From Allolobophora icterica (taxonomy: Eukaryota > Annelida > Clitellata > Crassiclitellata > Lumbricidae): a DNA stretch of 64,000 bases. The notes under the pieces are model-generated. The model saw nothing but the letters and a program-made list of their open reading frames with translations. It had not been told where the DNA came from and did no database searches. This document shows positions 1-11,170 of the stretch, one piece after another; the first letter of the stretch is position 1; each line of letters starts with the position of its first letter. A program made the position numbers and the translations under genes. The stretch spans positions 13,036,088-13,100,087 of the forward strand of contig OY744610.1 in NCBI GenBank assembly GCA_963556255.1, written 5' to 3'.

Positions 1-1917
1 CACAGCCGTCACTTATTTCAGAAACTGTATGCACAAGGTGATCATCTGAGAGCTCATCAAAGAACCCATACTGGAGGAAGCAGCGAAATTATCAATTCTA
101 TGAATAGTTGGATGGCGAATACGAGAACCTATATGGAAGAAACACGGTACAAAGGCCAGAAATGTCGAAAGTCATTTGATTCAGGTAGTAATCTGAAAAA
201 GCACATCAGAAGCCATACAGGAGAAAAACCTTACAAGTGCCAGCTATGTCAGAAATCATTTGCTAAACATGATCATCTGAAAAGGCACATGAGAACCCAT
301 ACTGGCGAGAAACCACACAAATGTCAAGTGTGTAAGAAATTATTTGGTAATAATAGCCAACTGAAGTTACACATGAGAACCCATACTGGAGAAAAACCAT
401 TCAGTTGCCAGATATGTAAGAAAACATTTACTCAAGGCAGTGGTCTGAAAACGCACATGAAAACTCATACTGGTGAAAAACCATACAGATGCAAGTTATG
501 TCAGAAATCATTTGCTAAACATGATCATCTGAAAATGCACATGAGAATCCATACTGGAGAAAAACCATACAGCTGTCAGATATGTCACAAAACATTTGCT
601 CAATGTGGTCACCTGAAAACGCACATGACAACCCATACTCTTGAAAAACCTTACACATGCGAGTTATGTCCGAAATCATTTACTAGACATGATCATCTGA
701 AAACGCACATGAGAACCCATACTGGCGAGAAATCACACAAATGTCAAGTGTGTAAGAAATTATTTATAGATCATAGCCAACTGACGTCACACATGAGAAC
801 CCATACTGGGGAAAAACCATACAGGTGCGAGATATGTAATAAAACATTTGCTCAAGGCGGTAATCTGAAAACTCACATGAGAACCCATACTGGTGAGAAA
901 CCATACAAATGTCATGTGTGTACGAAATTATTTGCTGATCGTAGCCAACTGATGCCGCATATGAGAACCCACACTGGAGAAAAACCATACTGGTGCCAGC
1001 TATGCCCGAAATCATTTGCAGGCTCTAGTAGTCTGAAAAACCACGCAAGAACCCATACTGGCGAAAAACCATACATGTGTCCGTTATGTCAGAAATCTTT
1101 CTCTGATTATAGTAGTTGGAAAATGCACATGAGAACCCATACTGGTGAAAAACCATACAGGTGCCAGATATGTCAGAAACCATTTTCTCGAGATGGTAGT
1201 CTGAAAACTCACATGAGAACCCATACTGGTGAGAAACCATACAAATGTCATGTGTGTAAGAAATTATTTGCTGATCGTAGCCAACTGAAGCCGCACATGA
1301 GAACCCATACTGGAGAAAAACCATACATGTGCCAGATATGTCAGAAAACATTTGCTAAAGGTGCTAATCTGAAAATGCACATGACAACCCATACTGGTGA
1401 AAAACCATACATCTGTGAGGTTTGCAGTAAAGGATTCACACAAATTGGATATCTACAGATTCACAGAAGAACTCATGCAACTGAGAAGCAACACAATCAC
1501 AATAAACCATTTACAAAGAGCAGTTCCACAGCAAAGCAGTTTAAATTTCATGCAGGGACACAGCCACAGGATCTTAAAGTGGGAAGCGAAGTAATGGCTT
1601 ACTTCTGTGATCATTTCTTCACAGTTAGTACATCAGGTGTTATTGATAAACCAAATGAATGTTTCTCAAAGAACATATATCCAGATTCCAATGGAATTGC
1701 AAGTCCTCTACCGAAAATTAGAGATGGAGAATGTCTGTATATAAGCAAATTCGAATCTCCTCTGGATGCAAAATCGTCTTTGTCAAAATCTTTTGGATGT
1801 GGTATATGTGACGATTTGCTTGGAGTAGAGGAGGAATTTCTAGAGCATTGTTCTACCCATCGATTTTCTCCACCTGACGACTTAGTTGATGACGTGTTGA
1901 AAACAATTGTAATGTGA
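1..1917 (+). CDS. Poly-C2H2 zinc-finger protein A (left-partial)
   Basis: The frame is open from base 1 to the stop at 1915-1917, so the gene may begin left of the window; the first in-frame ATG is at 100. Fifteen canonical C2H2 fingers are joined by TGEKPY-type linkers, preceded by one degenerate finger at about residues 17-39 that lacks its first cysteine. Such arrays bind DNA in the nucleus, usually as transcription regulators. The tail (about residues 460-605) has a lone atypical CxxC...HxxxH unit containing FGCGICDDLL and no KRAB, SCAN or BTB box in view. The same tail occurs in the paralogue at 36-38 kb, so it defines this local family. DNA target unknown. Confidence 0.9.
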   Translation, partial: HSRHLFQKLYAQGDHLRAHQRTHTGGSSEIINSMNSWMANTRTYMEETRYKGQKCRKSFDSGSNLKKHIRSHTGEKPYKCQLCQKSFAKHDHLKRHMRTHTGEKPHKCQVCKKLFGNNSQLKLHMRTHTGEKPFSCQICKKTFTQGSGLKTHMKTHTGEKPYRCKLCQKSFAKHDHLKMHMRIHTGEKPYSCQICHKTFAQCGHLKTHMTTHTLEKPYTCELCPKSFTRHDHLKTHMRTHTGEKSHKCQVCKKLFIDHSQLTSHMRTHTGEKPYRCEICNKTFAQGGNLKTHMRTHTGEKPYKCHVCTKLFADRSQLMPHMRTHTGEKPYWCQLCPKSFAGSSSLKNHARTHTGEKPYMCPLCQKSFSDYSSWKMHMRTHTGEKPYRCQICQKPFSRDGSLKTHMRTHTGEKPYKCHVCKKLFADRSQLKPHMRTHTGEKPYMCQICQKTFAKGANLKMHMTTHTGEKPYICEVCSKGFTQIGYLQIHRRTHATEKQHNHNKPFTKSSSTAKQFKFHAGTQPQDLKVGSEVMAYFCDHFFTVSTSGVIDKPNECFSKNIYPDSNGIASPLPKIRDGECLYISKFESPLDAKSSLSKSFGCGICDDLLGVEEEFLEHCSTHRFSPPDDLVDDVLKTIVM

Positions 1918-2789
1918 TGATAACGAAGATGCTATTGAGGTGCTGGGTAACTAACTTACATGAATAGGTACGTTGTACCACTTTAATTTCAGTAGGCATT
2001 CTAAGTTTATATTCACAATCTAAGATTTTGATTTTTCACAAAATTGTAAGACTAGAATTTTTGCAGTTCATCAAAATGAAATTTTATGCTATATTTGCTA
2101 AATGCGCACTACAGTCTTTCGTGCTGGGTTGCACTACTTGGCAACTTTATTGTTAAATATTAAATTTAGCTGCACGAATATTTCTGCTGGACTAGCCATT
2201 TAACAGAGTGCTTAGCTGTATATCATTTTGTCAGACTATTTTAGATTATTGATACTTAATGTCGTTGCATTGGTGATCTATTAAGTAAAGAATTTATTTA
2301 GTTTACTCTACTTAAATTAAGTTTTGGACGTTATGTCTGGTCATTACAAAAGATGTGTAATGAAGATTGTCATGTATCCTGAATATTTGGTGTTTTCTTG
2401 TTTTGGTGATTTGTATGCTACAATTAATTCTGTTCTTACCTTTAAATAAACATGCTGCATGTCGCAAATTACACATACTTATATTTCACTGAATGTAATA
2501 TATGTTTTAGTACACTGAAATGGTATACTTCACATACTTCATATAATTTACCTTCATCTAATTTTTACTGGATTATATCATTGTACGAAACTAGCATTAG
2601 CAAACTTACTGTTGAGTAATTTAAGAGTGGGCCCTATATCTTAAAGGGCAAATGACGCACGTAGCGCACATTCACGTTGTTACTAATTGAAAACGTTTTT
2701 GCATAAACTTTGTGTGACCTTCAGTCTTTTGCTTGTCACTGTTGGATTCAGCTCATGTATGTTTCGTGGACATGGTTCATAGCCCTAGG
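1918..2789 (+). other. 3' UTR and flank of zinc-finger gene A
   Basis: No coding sequence seen. The first ~80 bases match the 3' end of zinc-finger gene B (37995-38080). Bases about 2149-2680 match 42028-42590, so this is the same duplicated 3' flank. A polyadenylation signal lies at 2445-2450. Confidence 0.7.
2445..2450 (+). promoter_or_regulatory. Polyadenylation signal AATAAA
   Basis: AATAAA about 530 bases after the stop codon of zinc-finger gene A. The matching place in the duplicate flank (near 42357) reads AGTAAA, so the signal differs between the paralogous flanks. Confidence 0.5.
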
Positions 2790-3870
2790 GGGATACGGAA
2801 ATTTCGCCCCCGGAAGAATCGCCCCCGGAAGATTCGCCCCCGACATTTCGCCTCCCGGAAGTTTCGCCCCCGGCTGATTCGCCCTCACGTATATCGATTA
2901 TCAGCGACCAAGTAAGTAATACGGGTTATATTTTCATCGTAGATCCCGCTTCTATTCTTAGTTACGTTTTCATCGTTAATCCAGCTTCAGGCCTTAGTTA
3001 AATTTTCATCGTTAATCCTGCTTCTAGTCTTAGTCATATTTTCATCGTAGATCCCGCTTCTATTCTTAGTTACGTGTTCATCGTTAATTTTCTATAATGA
3101 AAATGTAACAGACTAGAAGCTGGATTAACGATGAAAATGTAACTAAGACAAGAAGCTGGATTAGCGATGAAAATGTAACAGGCTAGAAGCTGGATTAACG
3201 ATGAAAATATAACCAAGACTAGAAGCGGGATCTATGGTGAGAATGTAACTAAGACTAGAAGCTGGATTAACGATGGAAATGTAACTAAGAATAGAAGCGG
3301 GATCTACGTGAAAATGTAACTAAGACTAGAAGCCGGATTAACGATGAAAATGTAACTAAGGCTAGCAGCTGGATTATCGATGAAAATATAACTAAGACTA
3401 GAAGCTGGATTAACGATGAAAATATAACTAAGATTAGAAGCCGGATCTTTGATGAAAATGTAACTAAGACTAAAAGCTAGATTAACGATGAAAATGTAAC
3501 TAAAAATAGAAGCGGGATCAACGATGAAAATGTAACTAAAACTAGAAGCTGGATTAACGATGAAAATGTAACTAAGACTAGATGCGGGATCTATGATGAA
3601 AATGTAATTAAGACTAGAAGCTGGATTAACGATGAAAATGTAACTAAGGCTAGAAGCTGGATTAACAATGGAAATATAAATAAGACTAGAAGCGGGATGT
3701 ATGATGAAAGTATAACTGCGACTAGAAGCTGGATCTATGATGAAAATGAAACTAAGGCTAGAAGCTGGATTAGCGATGAAAATGTAACTAAGACTAGAAT
3801 CTGATAATCGATATACGTGGGGGCGAATCTTCCGGAGGCGAAACTTCCGGGGGCGAAAAGTCCTAGAACC
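2790..3870. mobile_element. Inverted minisatellite-bearing element, copy 1
   Basis: The ends are inverted blocks of a short C-rich motif (TTTCGCCCCCGGAAG and variants). The left end starts GGGATACGGAAATTTCG; the right end finishes CGAAAAGTCCTAGAACC. Between them is a 36-bp minisatellite in two opposing arrays. A second, shorter copy at 8324-8634 has the same ends in the opposite orientation, which shows it is a mobile or amplified family. No transposase is present and no clear target duplication was found. Superfamily unknown. Confidence 0.7.
2925..3800. repeat. 36-bp minisatellite, head-to-head arrays
   Basis: Unit TAAGACTAGAAGCTGGATTA followed by ACGATGAAAATGTAAC, with common variants (GCGGGATCTATGATG). 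About 19 units run 3101-3800. Four to five units run in reverse orientation at 2925-3090, meeting near 3095. The long open frames in this stretch are artefacts of a 36-bp (12-codon) period. Confidence 0.9.
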
Positions 3871-3943
3871 AATATTAAGGAGGGAGCCAGAGAAAACATG
3901 AAACCAGCTGCAGAAGCTATACTTATGGGCTAAGGGTGTAATA

Positions 3944-5326
3944 TAGGCTGACCAGATATTGGAAACTAAAAACCGGGACACTTCAATCACAAAATCAATT
4001 TGTGTTTTGTCAATAATTATAATATAACGCACAAATATCTATTTTATGCTTATACAATAATATACAATATACATTATATTGGTATAACTGAAAGGTTTTA
4101 TTGCAAATCATGCTTTTAAATTTAAAATTTAATTATAAATTTATCAAATCAGTCACTCATATTTGGCGCTTAAATGTATGCTTCTTAAAAGTTTTTTGTC
4201 TGCTAATATTCTGTCATAAAATTCAACATATGTTTCTTCCATATTCACTTTCACTATCATAACAGTTTCAAGAGTTTCTTCTGATAATCGACTTTTTTGA
4301 TCTGACCAATAAGAGTTCATCAGTGAGAAAACTCGCTCAACTGGAGCATTAGTTCCAGAAATTGCTAACAAGAATTGTAGAATCATTTTCAAATTTGGAA
4401 GAATATCTCTTTCTTGCAGATCATTGAAAATCTGCACCCATCTGCTATCCACCGCAACATTGTTTTCATTCCATTGTTCCACTTTTTCTCGACAAACAAA
4501 ATTACAAACGCATGTCATTTCATCAAACAGGCATTGTCACCAATGTTATACCCAACTGCCTTACAAATGGCAATGTGGTCATTGATGTCAGACCTGCCGC
4601 CGTGACGAACCGAAATAGTTAACTTACATAGGCCTATACTGCAGAATGCAGTATTACCATCAGCTGGACAAGAATGAAAACTCTGCCTTCAGATCGTCGT
4701 TAAAAGAACATTTTCGTTTTGACATTTTCTAACTTTATTTCAGTAATTTAGTTTCAAGTTTTAGAATTATGATTTCAAATTAAAAATCATTATTTATGAA
4801 AATCTGCTTTCTCAGAATATCATCTGGGACTAAGATCACTAATTAGTAATCTATTAATGTAGTTTCCTTATATGCAAATTTGTCTGTCGGAGGACGCTAC
4901 GTCACAAACGGCTTCTGTTCTAATGTGAAACATAAACCGGTTGTCTTGACGACGGCGGTCTTGACGATGGCGGTAACCAACGATACATATAGGCCTATAA
5001 TATGACGTCATAATATGACGGGCAAATACTCTAACACTATATACTGCCGTCATAATTACACTAGTCTTAGTATCACTACGACAATATGACGTTTAGAACC
5101 GGAAGAGGTATTACCGTATTATGCATGGTAATAAATAAATAAAAGTGAAGTTAAAAATGAATTTACTCGCCAGATGCCAGTAGTAAAATCAAAGAGACAT
5201 TGATAAGTCAGGTCAGTTCTTAAAAACCGGGACATTTTTAGGGTTTGGCCTACCTTACCCGGCAGCCGGGACAGCTAGCAGAAAATCGGGACTGTCCCGG
5301 GAAAACCGGGACGTCTGGTCAGCCTA
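3944..5326. mobile_element. hAT-family DNA transposon, degenerate
   Basis: The termini are TAGGCTGACCAG and its inverse, flanked by a perfect 8-bp target duplication GTGTAATA (3936-3943 and 5327-5334). The 8-bp duplication and the dimerisation-domain remnant on the minus strand both indicate hAT. Only the transposase C-terminus survives, so this copy is not autonomous. Confidence 0.9.
4153..4518 (-). pseudogene. hAT transposase C-terminal dimerisation domain
   Basis: A 121-residue open stretch carries the hAT dimerisation signature: APVERVFSLMN, then WSDQKSRLSEETLE, then IKVN-like IVKVNM. The zinc-finger BED and catalytic core are absent upstream. It lies wholly inside the hAT element 3944-5326 and is a remnant, not a gene. 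Confidence 0.8.
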
Positions 5327-5334
5327 GTGTAATA

Positions 5335-6740
5335 TAAAGCGGGCAAGGTGACGATTCAGACAAACCAGCTTTTTTTCTAAGGGCATAAGGGCACCAGCGT
5401 AGCTGTTCGAGCGTTTTGTTGATCTATGATCTAATTTCTTCTTTTTCATCGGTCTTGCTTTTGGATTAATATTCTTTCTTGATTCTTTTACTCATGATAT
5501 CAGGTCAGATCGATCCTATTTCATTTAAACTAACCAAAACTGTCTCTAAAACTCCTCAGTTGAATTTTTAATCTGCCGCGAGACGCTTGTGCTAACCTTT
5601 GTGTATTGGCGTCTTCGGCCATTTTGAAAATTTCACAATGCCTAACTTTTCGTCGATATTATTGCTGTTCCTGTTCATCCGTCTATCTGTAAATCCCATC
5701 GGACCTAAACACCTCTCGTACCCAAATTCTGCACTACCAACCGCCACTGTATAGTATTCACATTTCAATACCATTCCTTCTGCATCATTCGCCGTTATCA
5801 CTCGCCGTCCCATATTTCATCCTTCTGCCATAAACTCCCGACAAATCTTGCTCACTCTTCTGCTTTCCGGTGACATCAAAACAAACCCTGGTCCCAGCAA
5901 GCATTCTTCACTTCATAAATCCACGTCTCCCAACAAGAAATTTCTACTTTATTCTTTAAATATTCGGTCTTTCCTCAACCCAAAAAACTCCATCGCCCTA
6001 AATGATCTTGTCACCTGTTGCCGTCCTCCTGATCTCATTGCCCTTTAAGAAACATGGATCTCTACTTCGTCCTCTGGCCCTCATCTCTCTGATTGCACTC
6101 CTCGTGGCTACACTCTATTAAGCTTCCCTCGCATCACCTCCTCAAAATCTGCAAACATTTCTGGGAGCGGCACTGCCTTCTTGGTTCGTGAACCAGCTGT
6201 CGTCCTAAATTTGTCCTCTCGTCATGCATTCCGCTCTTTCGAATGCTCCTCCACTACTCTTCGACTTGCTTCCGACCTGCTCACAGTTTTCAATATTTAT
6301 CGCCCTCCTACCTCGTCCGCCTACTCCTTCTTACCCTCTATCTTCCTTGATGAATTTGGCTCTCTCCTCTCTCTTGCTGCCACTACTCCTAACCAGTTCT
6401 TACTAACCGGTGATTTCATCATTCATGTTGACAATCCATCTGACCTCTTACATCATATTTCCTTAACCTACTGTCCTCAGTCAATCTCACCCAACATGTG
6501 CACTTCCCGACCCATGTCAAAAATCACACCCTTGATCTCATCACCTCCGACACTTCGCTCTTATCTCCCAAACTATCACACTCTGTTCTCAGCATCACTG
6601 ATCATTATCTTGTCATGGCTGACCTTGAAATCAACCCTTTTCCTCGGCCTCCTCCTTCTACTCATTCTTACCGTCTCACCGGATCCATAGACCGTCAGGC
6701 ATTCATCCATGATATTCCTGTGTTAGAGTGCGAGTGACCA
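5335..6740 (+). mobile_element. APE-type LINE (L2/CR1-like), 5' part with endonuclease
   Basis: The translation from 5848 gives an NPGP motif and then an apurinic-type endonuclease: SLNIRS, an ETW block after a stop at 6046-6048, GTAFLVRE, NIYRPP and LLTGDF. It is broken by an in-frame stop near 6048 and a frameshift near 6490. The reverse transcriptase is missing, so the copy is 3'-truncated or was later recombined. LINE fragments at 11980 and 31014 look like 3' parts of a related family, but that link is inferred. Confidence 0.75.
5848..5895 (+). other. 2A-like ribosome-skipping motif at LINE ORF start
   Basis: Encodes LLTLLLSGDIKTNPGP. The 2A consensus is D-x-E-x-N-P-G-P; here the glutamate position is lysine. 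2A-like sequences at the N-terminus of APE-type LINE proteins are known from several marine invertebrates. Activity of this variant is uncertain. Confidence 0.6.
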
Positions 6741-6744
6741 CTCA

Positions 6745-7090
6745 ACTGACGAAGTTGATAATAACAGTCGCGACAAGCAGATTAATATGTCGCGTGAACG
6801 TGAGCTCTTGGCCCAAAATGATACCAAGAAGGTCCAAGATCCCGTACTGAGAAGGCAAAGGAAACCCAGGGCAATTCAAGTGCAAGAGCCTCCGGGTTAA
6901 TTTTTGCAAGCTGTTGGTGCGTTCCAAACCAGAGGTACTGGTTTTTTGCCGCGTTTAACCGTAGGCGGTTTGAGGACATCCAGGCCTCCAAAATGCCCAC
7001 GACCCAGGTAATCCCTCGAACCGTGGCAGCAGCCGCCGAGGCCGAGCATTGGACGTACGCTTGAAGGACATCCGCGTGGGACTGGCTTAA
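6745..7090 (-). pseudogene. LINE reverse transcriptase remnant (fragment 3 of one copy)
   Basis: Reads WMSSNRLRLNAAKNQYLWFG and SFAFSVRDLG on the minus strand, typical of the region downstream of the YADD box in L2/CR1-like LINEs. It continues the fragment at 8171-8323; the two are separated by the Harbinger-like element. Confidence 0.75.
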
Positions 7091-8170
7091 GGGGCCACCC
7101 ATATAGTACGTACGCAAAAATCCGGGAAAATTCGACCCCTCCCTATACGCACACGTACTTTTTTCCACCTTACCTGCCTACGTACGCTTGACGCAACCCC
7201 CCATCCCCAGACCAGCTGCAGAATGTGTCAGTACGACAGGTCCAGGCAGCGGCTGTCTGCACTTTAGGCCAGATTGAAGGATGGACTCACTGCTGAGCTG
7301 TGTGATAGTTTAATAATAGAGTTCAGAGGTAAGGATCCTAAGGTGGCATACAAGTGACGCCTCTCCCACAGTTCTACTTCCCTTGGTAGTACCTAATATC
7401 TGAAAATACGAACTCTGGCTCACGTGAAGGCCAATCAATTTGAAGGCCAATATTGACAAATTATAGGTTAAACTAGGGACCTGCGAATCACAAATTTTCA
7501 ATCGAATCGAATCTCGAATCGAATCGCGGGTAGAGGTTCGAATTCGAATCGAATCTCGAATCGAATCGCGGGTAGAGGTTCGAATTCGAATCGAATCTCG
7601 AATAGAATCAGCGGGTGCCAGTTTGTTATTCAGGAAGCTTGGTAGCAGAGGCGTACCACAGTATCAATATATCGATAACTTCGCTGCAGTTTAAAATCAA
7701 TTAAACTAAACAGTAAGCTAATCAACAGATTTAAAAATAACACAAAGAATTTATGAGTTTAGTAAGTAAGATTGTAAGCTTACCAATCGCATAACCGCAC
7801 TTTGGTGTACATACATCTACTATAATAATTCTTGCCACAGGATTTTCTGTCGTCGCGTGCGCGTTGCACGCAGATATTCAACAACCAATCCACGCACAGT
7901 AAACAATTAAAAGTAAAACAAGGGCTAATCATTTTTCCAAAAACGATTCGAAATATTTCGAATCATGACATCATTTTCGAATCGAATCGAATACCGCCGT
8001 CCGATTCGTTTTCGAATCGAATATCGAAGCTTCGCAGGTCCCTAGGTTAAACCCCCAGTTTCCTATGCGTACGTACGTTATTGGTGGACCCCCCACCCCA
8101 TACGCAAGCATACGCAAGCACATGCATTTGGGTCAAACCCTCCATGCGTACGTACTATATGGATGGCCCC
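7091..8170. mobile_element. Harbinger-like non-autonomous element, copy 1 (nested host)
   Basis: Termini are GGGGCCACCCATATAGTACG on the left and CGTACTATATGGATGGCCCC on the right. It interrupts a LINE reverse transcriptase. A second copy at 60760-61217 has TTA on both sides, the target duplication of PIF/Harbinger elements. The interior is C-rich and non-coding, and it has itself been invaded by a hAT MITE at 7474. Confidence 0.75.
7474..8044. mobile_element. hAT MITE nested in the Harbinger-like element
   Basis: Inverted termini TAGGGACCTGCGAA are flanked by an exact 8-bp duplication GGTTAAAC (7466-7473 and 8045-8052). The left interior has tandem ~48-bp units rich in TCGAATCGAA (7505-7605). 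No transposase. Confidence 0.9.
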
Positions 8171-8323
8171 AAAGAGGGAACCACGGTTAGCAGTATGGAG
8201 TATGTATAACTGGGGCCCCAGAACATAGCCCTGGGGCAGGCCAAAAGGAGCAGGAACCAAGGGTGATCTAGCAGACCCACAGGCCACGATGCAAGAGCGG
8301 TCCTGGAGGTAACCTGTGACATC
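8171..8323 (-). pseudogene. LINE reverse transcriptase remnant (fragment 2)
   Basis: Minus strand reads TGYLQDRS, then FGLPQGYVLGPQLYILHTAN, the LPQGSVLGP box of LINE reverse transcriptase. It is cut on one side by the Harbinger-like element and on the other by the minisatellite-bearing element. Confidence 0.75.
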
Positions 8324-8634
8324 GGTTCTAGGACTTTTCGCCCCCGGAAGATTCGCCCCCGGAAGATTCGCCCCCGACATTTCGCCCCCCGGAAGTTTCG
8401 CCCCCGGAAGATTTTCATCGCTAATCCAGCTTCTAGCCTTAGTTACATTTTCATCGCTAATCCAGCTTCTAGTCTTAGTTACATTTTCATCATAGATCCC
8501 GCTTCTAGCCTTAGTTACATTTTCATCGCTAATCCTGCTTCCGGGGGTGAATCTTCCCGGGGGCGAAATGTCGAGGGCGAAGCTTCCGAGGGCGATTCTT
8601 CCGGGGTCGAAATTTCCGTATCCCGACTTATAAA
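8324..8634. mobile_element. Inverted minisatellite-bearing element, copy 2
   Basis: Same ends as the element at 2790-3870 but in reverse orientation, with about four minisatellite units (8410-8540). It sits inside the LINE reverse transcriptase. Codons between the flanking LINE pieces seem missing, so insertion was accompanied or followed by a deletion. Confidence 0.7.
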
Positions 8635-8860
8635 TGGCCCCATAAATGTCCTAGAGGAGGCATACTAACAAGTCTTCGTAGAGTGACCTTTCCAAAACCT
8701 GCCTGGTAAGTTCGTAAAAGGTCGTTCCTATCAAGGTGGACAGTAAGCTGAATACTACCTTTTCAATAACTTTAGAGATAAAGGACACATTAGCTATCGA
8801 CCTAAAACTATTAGGGTCAGCCAGATCCAGTCTCTCGCGCTTAGGCACCAGGAGGACATA
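8635..8860 (-). pseudogene. LINE reverse transcriptase remnant (fragment 1)
   Basis: Minus strand reads LADPNSFRSIANVSFISKVI, the N-terminal NxRPIxxLSxxSK box of LINE reverse transcriptase with damage. This is the 5'-most visible part of the LINE copy continued at 8171-8323 and 6745-7090. Confidence 0.75.
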
Positions 8861-9429
8861 CTGTGTGGTAATGACTGAGGTCTTTTGTTTGGACGGAATG
8901 CATATTTTGTCAAAATATATCCTCCAAAAAGTAACTTTGTCCTATAAATTCTAAGAGGATAGATGTTTGTGTTGGTTGCATAACATAGTCTGGTGAATTG
9001 CATGTCTTGAAAGAAATTGACTCGCTAGCCTGTCATTGTCTGAACTAGATGAAGGTGATGGCATGGCTGGAACTTTAAAAAGAAACGAAGCTTGCTGGCA
9101 TAAAATAAATTGGCATAGAGTAATATCGCAAATGAAATTCTTAGCTAGTTCTGTATCCCAAATCATCAAAAGAAAACTCAGTGTAGGGGCCTATCATGTG
9201 AAAAGAATCAGCTCATTTTAGGACACTCTGAAAAACCCACTTTATACCCAATTCGTGTCAATGTGGTTGAGTTAGTAACATTGAGAAGTGAGTAGACCTA
9301 ACTGTGTGGATGACAATTCCTGACGTTTGATAAATCTGTTCAGATCTTATTCATTGTAAGTGCAAAAAGGTTCTAAGTTATGCCACATAACACCTGGACA
9401 TCAGTAATATCTGCAAAATGTAGGCCCAT
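8861..9429. other. Non-coding, nothing recognised
   Basis: Short open frames only, none with recognisable motifs. AT-rich unique-looking sequence. Confidence 0.5.
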
Positions 9430-9970
9430 GTCTTCGAGGATATCTATAGCAAACGCATTATTTTCCAGTCGCCTAGATATCAGTACGGTAACTCGCTTGT
9501 TACTGGTATCGAAAAATCACACATAATGACGCTGTAGAGAGTTCAGAACTTTTTCACTAGAGCCATAACTAATACATCAAAATATGAAACTCTTGATATA
9601 TTATTGTGCTGATGTAAGATTGCATTAATTAGTGACAAAATCGTTACACAGGTTTTGCTCAGTGTGTTGCTCAGCAGCGATCGTAGGACTACTGTAACAC
9701 GACAAATGGAACGTGTACTGACTCCTGAGCCCGGTTATCAACGGTAAAGGAAAACAACGATAGACTCTAAAGTTTACTAGAACCAAAATATGGAACTGTG
9801 CTTAAATCTTTGCATTAAGCATACTGTTCAGCAAAGGAGTTGTTTCAAATTGGGGCTTAATTATAACCTAAAAACTTTGAACACCAATTATCAGTCCATA
9901 TTCCCCAAACTTGCCTGTACTCAAGCACAGGAATCAATCAATTCTGGTATTGTAATTGTTATTATTAACT
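9430..9970 (+). pseudogene. LINE 3'-ORF remnant in two pieces
   Basis: Bases 9445-9590 match the DNA of the LINE fragment at 33610-33740 (the SSRLGYCNSLVAG / NSLARAITTTSK region). Bases about 9810-9930 match 33785-33840. The 220 bases between are unrelated, so this old copy was interrupted. No frame is open across it. Confidence 0.55.
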
Positions 9971-11059
9971 TCTATCACGCCGGTGCTTAACGCACAATGT
10001 ACCAACCCAACGCTAATCAAAACCCATCAGTATACTGTATACTCAGCTCAATAAGACTCGATGTCCAGCCTCCAGGAGATCAGGCCGTAAGTTCGAGAAG
10101 CAGCCTATGATGGATAATCGTTTTGCAAAACGTAGGTCTAAAGTGGAGAACGAACTGACGTAAGCTGGCATTTACCATGAGAGACGTAGGCCTATAGCAC
10201 TTCTGTCGAATAAACAATTTCCTCAGAGTATGTAAGTTACCTACTAAATTTTATTGCCTGTGAGAAATGAATATTTTCACAGTATAAATAATTACACAGT
10301 ACATCGACTCCCGGCCGATGCAGCAGTCAGAATGTGTGACCGACCGCCATTTTGAATATGAGCTATTACACGTCGATACACCGGAACCCGTCACATCAAA
10401 TATTTTTAAACGTTACAACATCATTGAGGACTACACGCCGATACACCGGAATCCATCACATAAAATAGTTTGTAAACGTTACAACAACATCGAGGACTTC
10501 ATTAGAATTAACAATATTATTTTTAACGTTAATTTCAGCTTAAATCTATAATTCAAAAGCTCAGTTTCAAAATGGCATCACCCCAAAAACTAGTCAACAA
10601 TTAGCAATGCGAGTCGACGTACTGTGTAATTATTTATACTGTGATATTTTTATGAGACGCTCACTATGTTTGATATCTTTTGGATTTTGTTCAATTTATA
10701 TTTGAACCACCGGTTGCATAAATAAATGTTTAAGCAGTTTGTCTTATTATTTAAGTACAATGTCCAATGCAGATTCTGGTGTTATTTGTTCTTTCTGTTT
10801 AACTGCCTTTTCAATTTTTTACAGTAAACATAGAAATAGACAGCGAAAAATTTTACATCTGCGGATAATAAAGTCAGAAAATTTTGGACTCAGAATAATT
10901 TTATATAAAGTCAGGTAGGCCTAAAACAGGCATTTTTTTAATTGACACAATTTCACTACGCTGAGCGACGAGCAACACTTTTCATTAATTCCAACGGCAT
11001 ATTCTAACTTACGGCATTACTAGAAAACATAATATTAATATTCTTTAATTAAACACACG
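9971..11059. other. Non-coding, nothing recognised
   Basis: A 77-residue open frame at 10318-10551 contains two similar ~75-base halves (an imperfect tandem repeat with TACACGCCGATACACCGGAA-like text) and no domain. No other structure seen. Confidence 0.45.
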
Positions 11060-11170
11060 GTTTGGCAGCCATGCAAGGCGCCGCCCTAGAGGGGGTTGCA
11101 GGTATCGAACCGCGACCCTTATGCTCTCCTGGCCATGAGTATTACCATTACTCAACCCCGTCCCCGTCTA
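11060..11170 (-). repeat. tRNA-derived SINE-like sequence
   Basis: The minus strand has an A-box-like TGAGTAATGGTAATACTC and a B box GGTTCGATACC about 33 bases later, the layout of an internal RNA polymerase III promoter. It does not fold as a full tRNA by eye. 3' limits are unclear. Confidence 0.45.

Noticed and set aside
764..1351. Minus-strand frames inside zinc-finger gene A (and the same at 36599-37491)
   Set aside because: Antisense of the repeated C2H2 linker codons; both paralogues show it because the sense strand is repetitive.
3304..4032. 242-residue minus-strand open frame with SLSYIFIVNPAS-like repeats
   Set aside because: It is the 36-bp minisatellite read in one frame; period 12 codons and no other support.
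10318..10551. 77-residue frame starting MQQSECVTD
   Set aside because: Composed of an imperfect tandem DNA repeat, with no splice or domain support.
11060..11170. Functional tRNA gene
   Set aside because: A and B boxes are visible but the arms do not pair into a cloverleaf; treated as SINE-like.
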